Made by a program: the position numbers and the translations under genes. A DNA stretch of 64,000 nucleotides from assembly GCF_001006485.1 (NCBI RefSeq), contig NZ_JUET01000010.1:39384-103383 (forward strand). Direction: 5' to 3'. This document shows, one piece after another, positions 56,882 through 64,000 of the stretch. Below the pieces are notes generated by a model. The model saw only the letters and a list, made by a program, of their open reading frames with translations, did not search any database and was not told where the DNA came from. Origin of the DNA: Tannerella forsythia. GTDB taxonomy: Bacteria; Bacteroidota; Bacteroidia; Bacteroidales; Tannerellaceae. How positions within the stretch are numbered: position 1 is the first letter of the stretch; the number at the start of each line of letters is the position of its first letter.

Positions 56882-59501
56882 AATATTTCAGGCTGACGAT
56901 GCCCGAGGCCGGACGCAGGCCGAACGTGGTCACGAACATGTCCGTGTCGCGGTAACGGATATCGGTGTAGGTGTCGGCATCGGTCAGATTCTGTAGCTTT
57001 AGTTCCAGCTCAATGACACGAGAAGGCTGGTAGCGAATGCCCACATCGACGAGCCAACGTTGTGTGCGGCGATTATCTTCCGAAGGATGATTCCGGTAAT
57101 TCGTTTGGCCGAACAACTCGACATTGCGCAAGGGTAGGAGGGTCAGGTCCGCATCCAGGCCCCAGCTCTGTATCACTGATTCGGTATTGATCGTGCCGGT
57201 GCGTACCGTTTGTGTAAACCGATCGAACATCCCTCTGATTCTTACTATCATCCAATCGAAAGCCCGTACGTTGAGGGACGGGTTAAGCGACATGATCCGA
57301 TTGACATGCTGCACGCGCAGCCCTTGCCGCGACCGTTCGCCCGACGTTTGGGTATAGCTGCTTGTCAGCGCGATAGTCGTATTTTGATCATGAAAGTTTT
57401 TAGCGATATAGAACGTGCCTGTTACCATGTCGGCATCGTTTGTCGTTCCTGTCGTGCGTGAAGTGATCGAGCCGTCGGATGCGACCGTTTCTCCTTTCAA
57501 TATATTGTGGTGGGTACGTCCGACGGCAACGTTGAGCGTGGAAAAAAATCCTTCCATCGTGTTACGGAAAAGGTATCCTGCGGTGAGGCTGCTCGTCCGC
57601 CGATAAGCCAACCGCCCCGATTCACCGCCGGATAGCTTGTTATAGCTGTGCTGCACGGGGTGGATGAGGAACGACAGCATGTCGCCCGTTGTATGGGTGA
57701 TACCGGCACCGGCCGTTACCGAGAAGCCGGGACTGATGGTGTAGCGGGTGTTTATGCGCGCGCCGACGTAGGGACGGTCGTACCGGAATGTTTCGGCCGA
57801 CTGGCGGTCGCGATAACGGATGTGGACGTATCGAACCGGTATGTCGAGTTTGATGCGCACACGATCGCGGTCGAAGACGTACGATGGCGTAACGACAGGC
57901 TGCAACCGGTATCCGCCGTTCAGGTTACGCGCCTGTAGAGGCATCGTGCGATTGTCCAGATCGGTATCGACGCGATCGTGCTCAGTCTCCATCGTCACGT
58001 CGAACCACAGGTTATGGTAAGCGTTCAGTCCTTTTACGAACGAGGTGCTGTGATTCGTGTAGAGCGATTGTCCGAGTACGCGCTGTGTCACGAGTCGCGC
58101 ATGGTTGCTACCGTCTACCGTGAGCCGGTTGCCCGGCACGACGCTGCCACGGATATGCGACTGCAATCGGTAAACGTTCGTTCCCCGGCGCCACATCAGC
58201 GACAGTCGGTTGTTGAGCGCTGCCTGTCGTTGCGTAAAACGTTGCCGAAGTTCGGCGGGAAGTTGCAGGCGGGTATCTGCCTCGCCGAAACCGAACCGGA
58301 AGTCGGCCGTGTTGGAAACAAATTCCTGTTCGGCATTTTTTTCATAGACGACGCTGGCCGTCAGGTCATGGTCGGCGGCGTCGGTGCTCAGTGATTCGCG
58401 GGCTATGATGGCGCTGTCGGTAGCGACGAAATACGTGCTGACCGATTCGCGTTCGTAACGGCGGCGAGCTTCGGCATAGCCCAGATTGAATGTCAGCGTG
58501 GAGTACGATCCGGTACGACGGATCGTGTTCAGTGAGGCAGATGCTCCGGACGAACGGCGTGTGCGTGTCTTGACATCGCCGGGCACCGTGAAAGGCAGAT
58601 CGGGAATCAGTCCGTCAGCCTTGTTTTCGCCGCCTCTGCCGAAATGGTCGGTTAACTCATAGCCGGCTTCGGCGCTGCAATTATCACCTTTCAGCGTGGC
58701 CAACATTTGTCCTTTCGTGTGGGCTATAAAACCAAATAATTCGGCACGATAAAGCATGCCCGGACGATAACCGATACCGCCCAGTACGTTGCCTGCGGGG
58801 CGTGTCATACCCTTATTTTTCAGTTTGATATTCAATGCGGCATTTTCGCTGAAATCAATATTTTTGAGCAGGCGAACGGGTTGATGGTTTTCGTAGACCT
58901 GAACACTGGTGATCTGGTCGGCACCGATATTACGGGTAGCCAGCGTGTAGCGTCCGCCGAGCATGTCGAGTCCTTCGATATAGAATTTGTTGATCGCCTT
59001 ACCCTGGTATTCGATTCCTCCACCGGGCTTGACGGTGATGCCGGGCAGCTTGCGCAGAATATCTTCTACGGTGCGATCGGTAGGAGCGATGAACGAAGCC
59101 ACGTTGTAGTTAAGCGTATCGCCGTGCGAACTGATGGGCGCGGCTTTGACCGTTACTTCTTTCAGTTTGAAAGCAGACGGAGCAAGCGTCTGGTCGATCG
59201 TGGCCGATTGCGCCGCTACACGCCGGCTGACGGTGCGATAGCCCAATACGGCGAACTCCAGCTCAATCGGCTGCTGTTGCTCTGCCAGCGATAACCGGTA
59301 ACGTCCTTCCGTGTCGGTGATCGTATAGGCCAATACTGCTCGTGTCGTGTCGGCTTTTATCGCTTTTACGATGGCATCGGGGATGGCATGACCGGTCTCA
59401 ACATCGGTCAGCCGACCGGTAATCACCGTTTGAGACAAGGCGGCTACCACCGTAAGGAGGTTGGCCGACAGGATGTAAAACAGTATCCGCCGGATGGACA
59501 T
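56874..59501 (-). CDS. TonB-dependent-receptor-like outer-membrane beta-barrel protein
   Basis: An 875-residue protein. A signal peptide (about 1-23) is followed by a carboxypeptidase-regulatory-like beta domain (TVITGRLTDVETGHAIPDAI, about 24-110), LKEVTVKA, a plug-like domain with TVEDILRKLPGITVKPGGGI, and a long barrel with alternating Arg/Tyr/Thr strands ending in VSLKYSF. It belongs to the plug-barrel proteins often encoded beside GLPGLI genes. It starts 5 nt after GLPGLI copy 1, so they are co-transcribed. The substrate is unknown. Confidence 0.85.
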   Translation of the reverse strand: MSIRRILFYILSANLLTVVAALSQTVITGRLTDVETGHAIPDAIVKAIKADTTRAVLAYTITDTEGRYRLSLAEQQQPIELEFAVLGYRTVSRRVAAQSATIDQTLAPSAFKLKEVTVKAAPISSHGDTLNYNVASFIAPTDRTVEDILRKLPGITVKPGGGIEYQGKAINKFYIEGLDMLGGRYTLATRNIGADQITSVQVYENHQPVRLLKNIDFSENAALNIKLKNKGMTRPAGNVLGGIGYRPGMLYRAELFGFIAHTKGQMLATLKGDNCSAEAGYELTDHFGRGGENKADGLIPDLPFTVPGDVKTRTRRSSGASASLNTIRRTGSYSTLTFNLGYAEARRRYERESVSTYFVATDSAIIARESLSTDAADHDLTASVVYEKNAEQEFVSNTADFRFGFGEADTRLQLPAELRQRFTQRQAALNNRLSLMWRRGTNVYRLQSHIRGSVVPGNRLTVDGSNHARLVTQRVLGQSLYTNHSTSFVKGLNAYHNLWFDVTMETEHDRVDTDLDNRTMPLQARNLNGGYRLQPVVTPSYVFDRDRVRIKLDIPVRYVHIRYRDRQSAETFRYDRPYVGARINTRYTISPGFSVTAGAGITHTTGDMLSFLIHPVQHSYNKLSGGESGRLAYRRTSSLTAGYLFRNTMEGFFSTLNVAVGRTHHNILKGETVASDGSITSRTTGTTNDADMVTGTFYIAKNFHDQNTTIALTSSYTQTSGERSRQGLRVQHVNRIMSLNPSLNVRAFDWMIVRIRGMFDRFTQTVRTGTINTESVIQSWGLDADLTLLPLRNVELFGQTNYRNHPSEDNRRTQRWLVDVGIRYQPSRVIELELKLQNLTDADTYTDIRYRDTDMFVTTFGLRPASGIVSLKYSF

Positions 59502-59506
59502 ACGCG

Positions 59507-60364
59507 TTATTCCAATTCGATCGGGTTATGGAACAGTTGTCGTTTGGGAACAGGCATTTCTTTTCCATCGACGGTTTTACCCGCAAGCGGACTGCCGGAC
59601 ATGATTTTGCCGGGATCGGAACGATAGTCGTTCAACTGTTTGTTGAAACGTTTACGGGTGGTTTTGAACGGTTCGGATCGTTTTCGCATCGAGATATTTT
59701 CTGTAGGGGTGCGGATGGAAATAGCCGTGAAATGCTGATCGCCCGTGGCATCTTCGATTTGCAGGATGAGTCCCGGCAATCCTCCGAACTTCCAGGGACC
59801 GTCGCTTACCGGAATGTCGGTTGCATACCAGGCTGTCCACGCGCGTCCGCGGAAGGTGGCAGTGGCTTTCCGGCACGCATATCCGCAGACGGTTTTCGTT
59901 CCGTCGCTCAACTTCCAACCGATGACAATCGTATCGGGATAGACGTACCGGTCGGTAAATACGCGATCGTAATACGAAAGAGTTTTTGTACGATGGTCTT
60001 TGACGATGGTGTATTTGGATGCTTTCCAGCCTTCATATTGATTGGATATGGCCGTGAATTGTCCGAATGTGACTTTGGTGATATCCTCCATCCGGCACAT
60101 GACGGAGTCGATGCGATAATCCGGATAAGCTGCATATTTGGAAACGCGCTTTCCGACCTGCAGGATATCGTAATAGATTTCGGTCTTTTGCAGGCGCGGG
60201 TCTTTTACGGTATATTCGTAAATACATTCCAGTGTTGCTTGGTCGAGATGTTCTAACGGCTCAAATCCGGCATACTGGTTAGCTGCTGCTCCCTTTACGG
60301 TTATTTGCCCATAGATGACGATGTTTACAAGGCTTGTCAATAGTAATGTGATAAATATTTTCAT
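59507..60364 (-). CDS. GLPGLI family protein, copy 1
   Basis: A 285-residue exported protein (signal MKIFITLLLTSLVNIVIYGQ) with the name-giving FGGLPGLILQIED at residues 193-205, typical of the Bacteroidetes GLPGLI family of unknown function. Cys160 and Cys164 flank the central part. It is the copy next to the barrel gene and probably its functional partner. Copies 2 and 3 lie upstream in tandem with high identity, the strongest differences being in the signal peptide and at residues 88-103. Confidence 0.9.
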   Translation of the reverse strand: MKIFITLLLTSLVNIVIYGQITVKGAAANQYAGFEPLEHLDQATLECIYEYTVKDPRLQKTEIYYDILQVGKRVSKYAAYPDYRIDSVMCRMEDITKVTFGQFTAISNQYEGWKASKYTIVKDHRTKTLSYYDRVFTDRYVYPDTIVIGWKLSDGTKTVCGYACRKATATFRGRAWTAWYATDIPVSDGPWKFGGLPGLILQIEDATGDQHFTAISIRTPTENISMRKRSEPFKTTRKRFNKQLNDYRSDPGKIMSGSPLAGKTVDGKEMPVPKRQLFHNPIELE

Positions 60365-60389
60365 CGAAAATCGGGGTATGTAATATAAA

Positions 60390-60424
60390 ACCTGATTTGA
60401 CAGTGATAGGTCGTCAAATCAGGT
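60390..60424 (-). terminator. 12-bp hairpin between small protein 1 and GLPGLI copy 1
   Basis: ACCTGATTTGAC (60390-60401) pairs perfectly with GTCAAATCAGGT (60413-60424), with an 11-nt loop. On the minus strand it is followed by TTTTATATT. It probably ends or attenuates transcription before GLPGLI copy 1; an identical hairpin occurs at 61697-61731. Confidence 0.65.
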
Positions 60425-60452
60425 GTAATTGTTTTTAAGTCTCATCTAATGT

Positions 60453-60701
60453 TTACAAGGAAAAATCTAATTCAACGGCACGATCCGAGACCCAATCTAT
60501 TTTACCTCTTTGTCCGTCACAATATGCTTCGTTAAGTTCTTGAAGATATTCCCCGAAATCATATCCATTTTTAAAACATTCGGGCCCTACAGTCATACCT
60601 TCCACGCCGCACCAAGTCTTAAAATAGATTCCGGCGAAAACTTCTGTGGAAAAAAAGATCCCCACTACAACAGCTAAAACACAAAAAAATTTTCTTTTCA
60701 T
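60453..60701 (-). CDS. Small exported Cys-containing protein, copy 1
   Basis: An 82-residue protein with a signal peptide (FFCVLAVVVGIFFSTEVFAG) and a mature part of about 57 residues rich in Glu, Asp and Gly with three Cys (WCGVEGM, PECFKNG, EAYCDGQ). Small secreted proteins of this type, for example NVEALA-like ones, accompany Bacteroidetes outer-membrane loci, but the NVEALA motif is absent here. Function unknown. It lies between GLPGLI copies 1 and 2. Confidence 0.72.
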   Translation of the reverse strand: MKRKFFCVLAVVVGIFFSTEVFAGIYFKTWCGVEGMTVGPECFKNGYDFGEYLQELNEAYCDGQRGKIDWVSDRAVELDFSL

Positions 60702-60710
60702 AATTTTTAT

Positions 60711-60772
60711 CCATATAAAAAATGATGTGACAAAATTGTCATTTGCAAATTTCTATGGCTTTTTTTATATGG
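60711..60772. promoter_or_regulatory. Nested palindromes before small protein 1
   Basis: CCATATAAAAAA (60711-60722) is the exact reverse complement of TTTTTTATATGG (60761-60772). Inside lies a dyad TGACAA-AA-TTGTCA (60728-60741). The same arrangement is kept at 62015-62076. It may be an operator or a hairpin in the leader; no clean -7 box was found. Confidence 0.4.
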
Positions 60773-60816
60773 CCAAATAATAAATGTTAATATATGCAAT
60801 GGGTTTTGTTTTTTCA

Positions 60817-61671
60817 TTATTCCAGCTCGATCGGATTATGGAACAATTGCCGTTTGGGAACGGGTATTTCTTTTCCATCGACGGTTTTACCTGCAAGCGG
60901 ATTGCCGGACATGATTTTGCCGGGATCGGAACGATAGTCGTTCAATTGTTTGTTGAAACGTTTACGGGTGGTTTTGAACGGTTCGGATCGTTTTTGCATC
61001 GAGATGTTTTCCGTCGGGGTGCGGATGGAGATGGCCGTGAAATGCTGATCGCCCGTGGCATCTTCGATTTGCAGGATGAGTCCCGGCAATCCTCCGAACT
61101 TCCATGGACCGTCGTTTACCGGAATGTCCGTTGCATACCAGGCTGTCCACGTGCGTCCGCGAAAGGTGGCTGTAGCTTTCCGGCAGGTATATCCGCAGAC
61201 GGTTTTCGTTTCGCCGCTCAACTTCCAACCGATGTCAATCGTATCCGGATAGACGTACCGGTCCGTAAACACACGATCGTAATACGAAAGAGTTTTTGTA
61301 CGATGGTCTTTGACGATGGTGTATTTGGATGCTTTCCATCCTTCATATTGATTAGATATGGCCGTCGCTTGGCCGATGGTAATTTTCGTAATATCCATCC
61401 GGTAAATGACCGAGTCAACGCGATAAGCCGGATAAGCTGCATATTTGGAAACGCGCTTTCCGACCTGCAGGATATCGTAATAGATTTCGGTCTTTTGCAG
61501 GCGCGGGTCTTTTACGGTATATTCGTAAATACATTCCAGTGTTGCTTGGTCGAGATGTTCTAACGGAGAAAATTTGGCATACTGGTCAGCTGCTGATCCT
61601 TTTACAGTTATTTGCCCGTAGGTAATTGGGCTTATCAGGCTTATCAACAGTAGAGCGATTAATGTCTTCAT
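60817..61671 (-). CDS. GLPGLI family protein, copy 2
   Basis: 284 residues, with signal peptide MKTLIALLLISLISPITYGQ and the GLPGLI motif kept. It is almost identical to copy 1 over the C-terminal two thirds. The region around IYRMDITKITIGQATAISNQ lacks one residue compared with copy 1 and agrees with copy 3. Frame and start are intact, so it is likely expressed. Function unknown. Confidence 0.9.
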   Translation of the reverse strand: MKTLIALLLISLISPITYGQITVKGSAADQYAKFSPLEHLDQATLECIYEYTVKDPRLQKTEIYYDILQVGKRVSKYAAYPAYRVDSVIYRMDITKITIGQATAISNQYEGWKASKYTIVKDHRTKTLSYYDRVFTDRYVYPDTIDIGWKLSGETKTVCGYTCRKATATFRGRTWTAWYATDIPVNDGPWKFGGLPGLILQIEDATGDQHFTAISIRTPTENISMQKRSEPFKTTRKRFNKQLNDYRSDPGKIMSGNPLAGKTVDGKEIPVPKRQLFHNPIELE

Positions 61672-61696
61672 CGAAAATCGGGGTATGTAATATAAA

Positions 61697-61731
61697 ACCT
61701 GATTTGACAGTGATAGGTCGTCAAATCAGGT
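61697..61731 (-). terminator. 12-bp hairpin between small protein 2 and GLPGLI copy 2
   Basis: The second exact copy of the ACCTGATTTGAC/GTCAAATCAGGT hairpin, followed by TTTTATATT on the minus strand. Confidence 0.65.
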
Positions 61732-61759
61732 GTAAATGTTTTTAAGTCTCATCTAATGT

Positions 61760-62005
61760 TTACAAGGAAAAATCTAATTCAACGGCACGATCCGAGACCC
61801 AATCTATTTTACCTCTTTGTCCGTCACAATATGCTTCGTTAAGTTCTTGAAGATATTCATTGAAGTCGCATCCATTTTCGAAACATTCGGGCCCTACAGT
61901 CATACCTTCCACGCCGCACCAAGTCTTAAAATACATTCCGGCGAAAACTTCTGTGGAAAAAAAGATCCCCACTACAGCTAAAACACAAAAAAATTTTCTT
62001 TTCAT
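61760..62005 (-). CDS. Small exported Cys-containing protein, copy 2
   Basis: 81 residues, one Val shorter in the signal peptide than copy 1 and differing at a few sites (MYFK for IYFK, CFENGCDFNEYL for CFKNGYDFGEYL). The change to NGCD adds a fourth Cys to the mature part. It lies between GLPGLI copies 2 and 3. Function unknown. Confidence 0.72.
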   Translation of the reverse strand: MKRKFFCVLAVVGIFFSTEVFAGMYFKTWCGVEGMTVGPECFENGCDFNEYLQELNEAYCDGQRGKIDWVSDRAVELDFSL

Positions 62006-62014
62006 AATTTTTAT

Positions 62015-62076
62015 CCATATAAAAAATGATGTGACAAAATTGTCATTTGCAAATTTCTATGGCTTTTTTTATATGG
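62015..62076. promoter_or_regulatory. Nested palindromes before small protein 2
   Basis: The same 12-bp inverted repeat (62015-62026 with 62065-62076) and inner dyad (62032-62045) as at 60711-60772. Confidence 0.4.
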
Positions 62077-62120
62077 CCAAATAATAAATGTTAATATATG
62101 CAATGGGTTTTGTTTTTTCA

Positions 62121-62951
62121 TTATTCCAGCTCGATCGGATTATGGAACAATTGCCGTTTGGGAACGGGTATTTCTTTTCCGTCGACGGTTTTACCCGCAA
62201 GCGGACTGCCGGACATGATTTTGCCGGGATCGGAACGATAGTCGTTCAATTGTTTGTTGAAACGTTTACGGGTGGTTTTGAACGGTTCGGATCGTTTTTG
62301 CATCGAGATGTTTTCCGTCGGGGTGCGGATGGAGATGGCCGTGAAATGCTGATCGCCCGTGGCATCTTCGATTTGCAGGATGAGCCCCGGCAGTCCTCCG
62401 TACTTCCATGGACCGTCGTTTACCGGAATGTCCGTTGCATACCAGGCTGTCCACGCGCGTCCGCGAAAGGTGGCTGTGGCTTTCCGGCACGCATATCCGC
62501 AGACGGTTTTCGTTCCGCCGCTCAACTTCCAACCGATGTTAATCGTATCCGGATAGACGTACCGGTCCGTAAACACACGATCGTAATACGAAAGAGTTTT
62601 TGTACGATGGTCTTTGACGATGGTGTATTTGGATGCTTTCCATCCTTCATATTGATTAGATATGGCCGTCGCTTGGCCGATGGTAATCTTCGTAATATCC
62701 ATCCGGTAAATGACGGAGTCGATACGATAATCCGGATATGCCGCGTATTTTGAAACGCGCTTTCCGACCTGCAGGATATCGTAATAGATTTCGACCTTTT
62801 GCAGGCGCGGATCTTTTACGGTATATTCGTAAATACATTCCAGTGTTGCTTGGTCGAGCGGTTCTAACGGAGAAAATTTGGCGTATCGGTTGACTGCCGC
62901 TCCTTTTACGGTTATTTGCCCATAGATGACGATGTTTACAAGGCTTGTCAA
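62121..62951 (-). pseudogene. GLPGLI family protein, copy 3, 5' end lost
   Basis: The body is intact (276 codons from TTG at 62951) and keeps GLPGLILQIED. The first three codons of copy 1, including the ATG, are gone. The gene sequence is recognisable to TTTATC (62961-62966) and then changes to the end of mobile element B. No ATG or GTG restores a full signal peptide. Expression would need a rare start codon, so it is probably inactive. Confidence 0.75.
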
Positions 62952-62966
62952 TAGTAATGTGATAAA

Positions 62967-63759
62967 CCCGGATTCCGCGATAGAAAAAATAAGAATGAAT
63001 TTAATTCAGGCCTTCAGCCCTTGTGCTCCGTGCGGGCTAACCCCTTCGGGGCGTTGAGGGGTTGAGGGGTTGAAATGTTTAGTTGTTGATCTGTTTACTG
63101 ACCACTGTAAAAGCCCTGAAAGGGCGCATTAATTCAGCCCAATGCGAAGCGTTGGGGAAAAAGGCATCGCATCTCGGCGAAGGGCTGTAAGCCTGACGTA
63201 ATTCAATTGTTAATTGTCAATTGTTATGCAGGGTTATCCGAACGCGAATTTCACAAATGGGCGCGAATCAACGCAAATAACCGCGTTTGTCATTCCGAAC
63301 GTAGTGAGGAATCTCGCCTCGAACGCCCTCGGCGTTCGTCCATGGGCCTCGGGCGGTGAGCCGACGGAGCAGCGAGCAGGGTGAAAGAAAATCAGGCTGT
63401 CCGAAGCGAAGCGAGTTACCTGATTTTCCGACCTGCGAGCGTCGCGACGACGTGCGAAGCGCACGAAGCCTTGATCTTTTGGTTACTTTTGGATCAAGCC
63501 AAAAGTAACGGAAAAGAGATTCATCGCTTCGCTCTGAATGACAAATTAATGGTTAATTGTTATGCCGGGTACACGGTATCCGAACGCAGAGGGACATCCC
63601 CCCAGCTCCCCTTCAAAGGGGGGAAAGAGCGGAAGCGAAGCGTTGGGGAAAAAGGCATCGCATCTCGGCGAAGGGCTGTAAGCCTGACGTAACCATTGTC
63701 GTACATTCGTACGTCCGTTATTAATGGTAAACGCCCAACAGTGAATCGCATAATTTGGG
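62967..63759 (-). mobile_element. Non-coding mobile element, copy B (793 bp)
   Basis: Inverted relative to copy A. The ends CCCGGATTCCGCGATAGA and CCCAAATTATGCGATTCA (reverse complement of the right end) agree at 12 of 18 positions. A 5-bp direct repeat ATAAA flanks it (62962-62966 and 63760-63764). The inside matches copy A over long stretches (for example 63245-63725 against 40848-41340 inverted), with differing middle parts near 63000-63230. No transposase frame is present; short frames inside are not conserved as protein. Confidence 0.75.
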
Positions 63760-63882
63760 ATAAACCTCTATCAGGAGCTTACGGGTAGCTCAAGATTGAT
63801 ACCTGGCTTAGGTCGAACTCACGTTAGTTATTCTCACAACAAAGAGGTCTCTTTTATCGGACAGCAAGAATCGTTTTTACGC

Positions 63883-63926
63883 AAAAACGGCTGCCGTTTT
63901 CGATACTGAAAAGGGCAGCCGTTTTT
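63883..63926. terminator. Bidirectional terminator
   Basis: AAAAACGGCTGCC (63883-63895) pairs perfectly with GGCAGCCGTTTTT (63914-63926), with a further inner TTTTC/GAAAA. It stands 39 nt after the stop of the frame entering from the right edge. The stretch 63765-63882 holds nothing recognisable. Confidence 0.85.
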
Positions 63927-63965
63927 GAATAATTTACGCCTCACCAAGAGGATCAACTCTCCGGA

Positions 63966-64000
63966 TTACCGAAGAATCACCTTATAGCTTCGATCGGCGA
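63966..64000 (-). CDS. C-terminal end of an unidentified protein
   Basis: A minus-strand frame enters from the right edge and ends ADRSYKVILR before TAA at 63966-63968, with a strong terminator just after. The ending resembles the last strand of type IX secretion C-terminal sorting domains (for example YKVIVR-like ends), but ten residues cannot prove it. Confidence 0.35.
   Translation of the reverse strand, partial: ADRSYKVILR

Larger units (their letters stand above)
59507..62966 (-). repeat. Tandem array of GLPGLI and small-protein units
   Basis: Three GLPGLI genes alternate with two small exported-protein genes. The unit repeats with periods of about 1,310 and 1,304 bp, including identical intergenic hairpins. 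The last unit is cut at 62966 by mobile element copy B. Confidence 0.9.

Overview
The window reads as chromosome of a Bacteroidales bacterium. The signs are SusC/SusD-type and TonB-linked outer-membrane proteins, GLPGLI proteins, a sodium-pumping NQR operon, Bacteroidetes-type promoters (-7 box TAnnTTTG, with a -33 TTG or TTTG in the best cases) before many genes, and weak Shine-Dalgarno use. Tannerella or a close relative is a guess only; no rRNA or marker comparison was possible.

Layout. 1-3.1 kb: start of a probable phospho-sugar mutase, an M23 peptidase and an endonuclease/exonuclease/phosphatase protein. 3.4-9.5 kb: nqrABCDEF. 9.5-15 kb: a NamZ-like (DUF1343) muramidase, an HD protein, an LptD-like protein, ung and tRNA-Arg. 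15.1-17.2 kb: an AT-rich BglII-like restriction-modification pair and a 168-bp miniature inverted-repeat element. 17.3-21.4 kb: rfbC-rfbB-recR-glycosyltransferase-acetyltransferase operon. 21.4-30.3 kb: tRNA-Cys, a YbiT/YkpA-type ABC-F protein, pncB, rny, zapA with a small coiled-coil partner, a winged-helix protein, nnr and a Ser/Arg-rich secreted protein. 30.4-40.7 kb: a CPA2 antiporter, a structured leader RNA, a large degenerate RecQ-like fusion protein with a tail-anchored coiled-coil partner, and carB. 40.8-46.5 kb: a non-coding mobile element and a susCD pair. 46.8-48.2 kb: a SIR2-like protein with a membrane PH-like protein. 48.3-52.3 kb: an ABC-transporter operon with DUF4857, OB-fold and PepSY-type proteins. 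52.4-55.2 kb: rplM-rpsI-rpsB-tsf. 55.6-63 kb: a second NamZ copy, a TonB-linked barrel and a tandem array of GLPGLI and small secreted protein genes, cut at its end by a second copy of the non-coding element. The last bases may hold the tail of a secreted protein.

Most notable: (1) two copies (754 and 793 bp) of a non-coding element with imperfect terminal inverted repeats and 5-bp target duplications, one at the broken GLPGLI copy; (2) the RecQ-like pseudo-helicase fusion, its coiled-coil partner and a pseudoknotted leader; (3) two NamZ copies as 1,271-bp inverted duplicates about 45 kb apart, with a relic of the neighbouring barrel gene's 3' end beside copy 1; (4) a SIR2-like protein with Asn where the catalytic His is expected; (5) a 168-bp MITE with perfect 16-bp ends and a 9-bp target duplication.

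All calls come from reading the sequence and from remembered family features. No database search, folding program or alignment was run.
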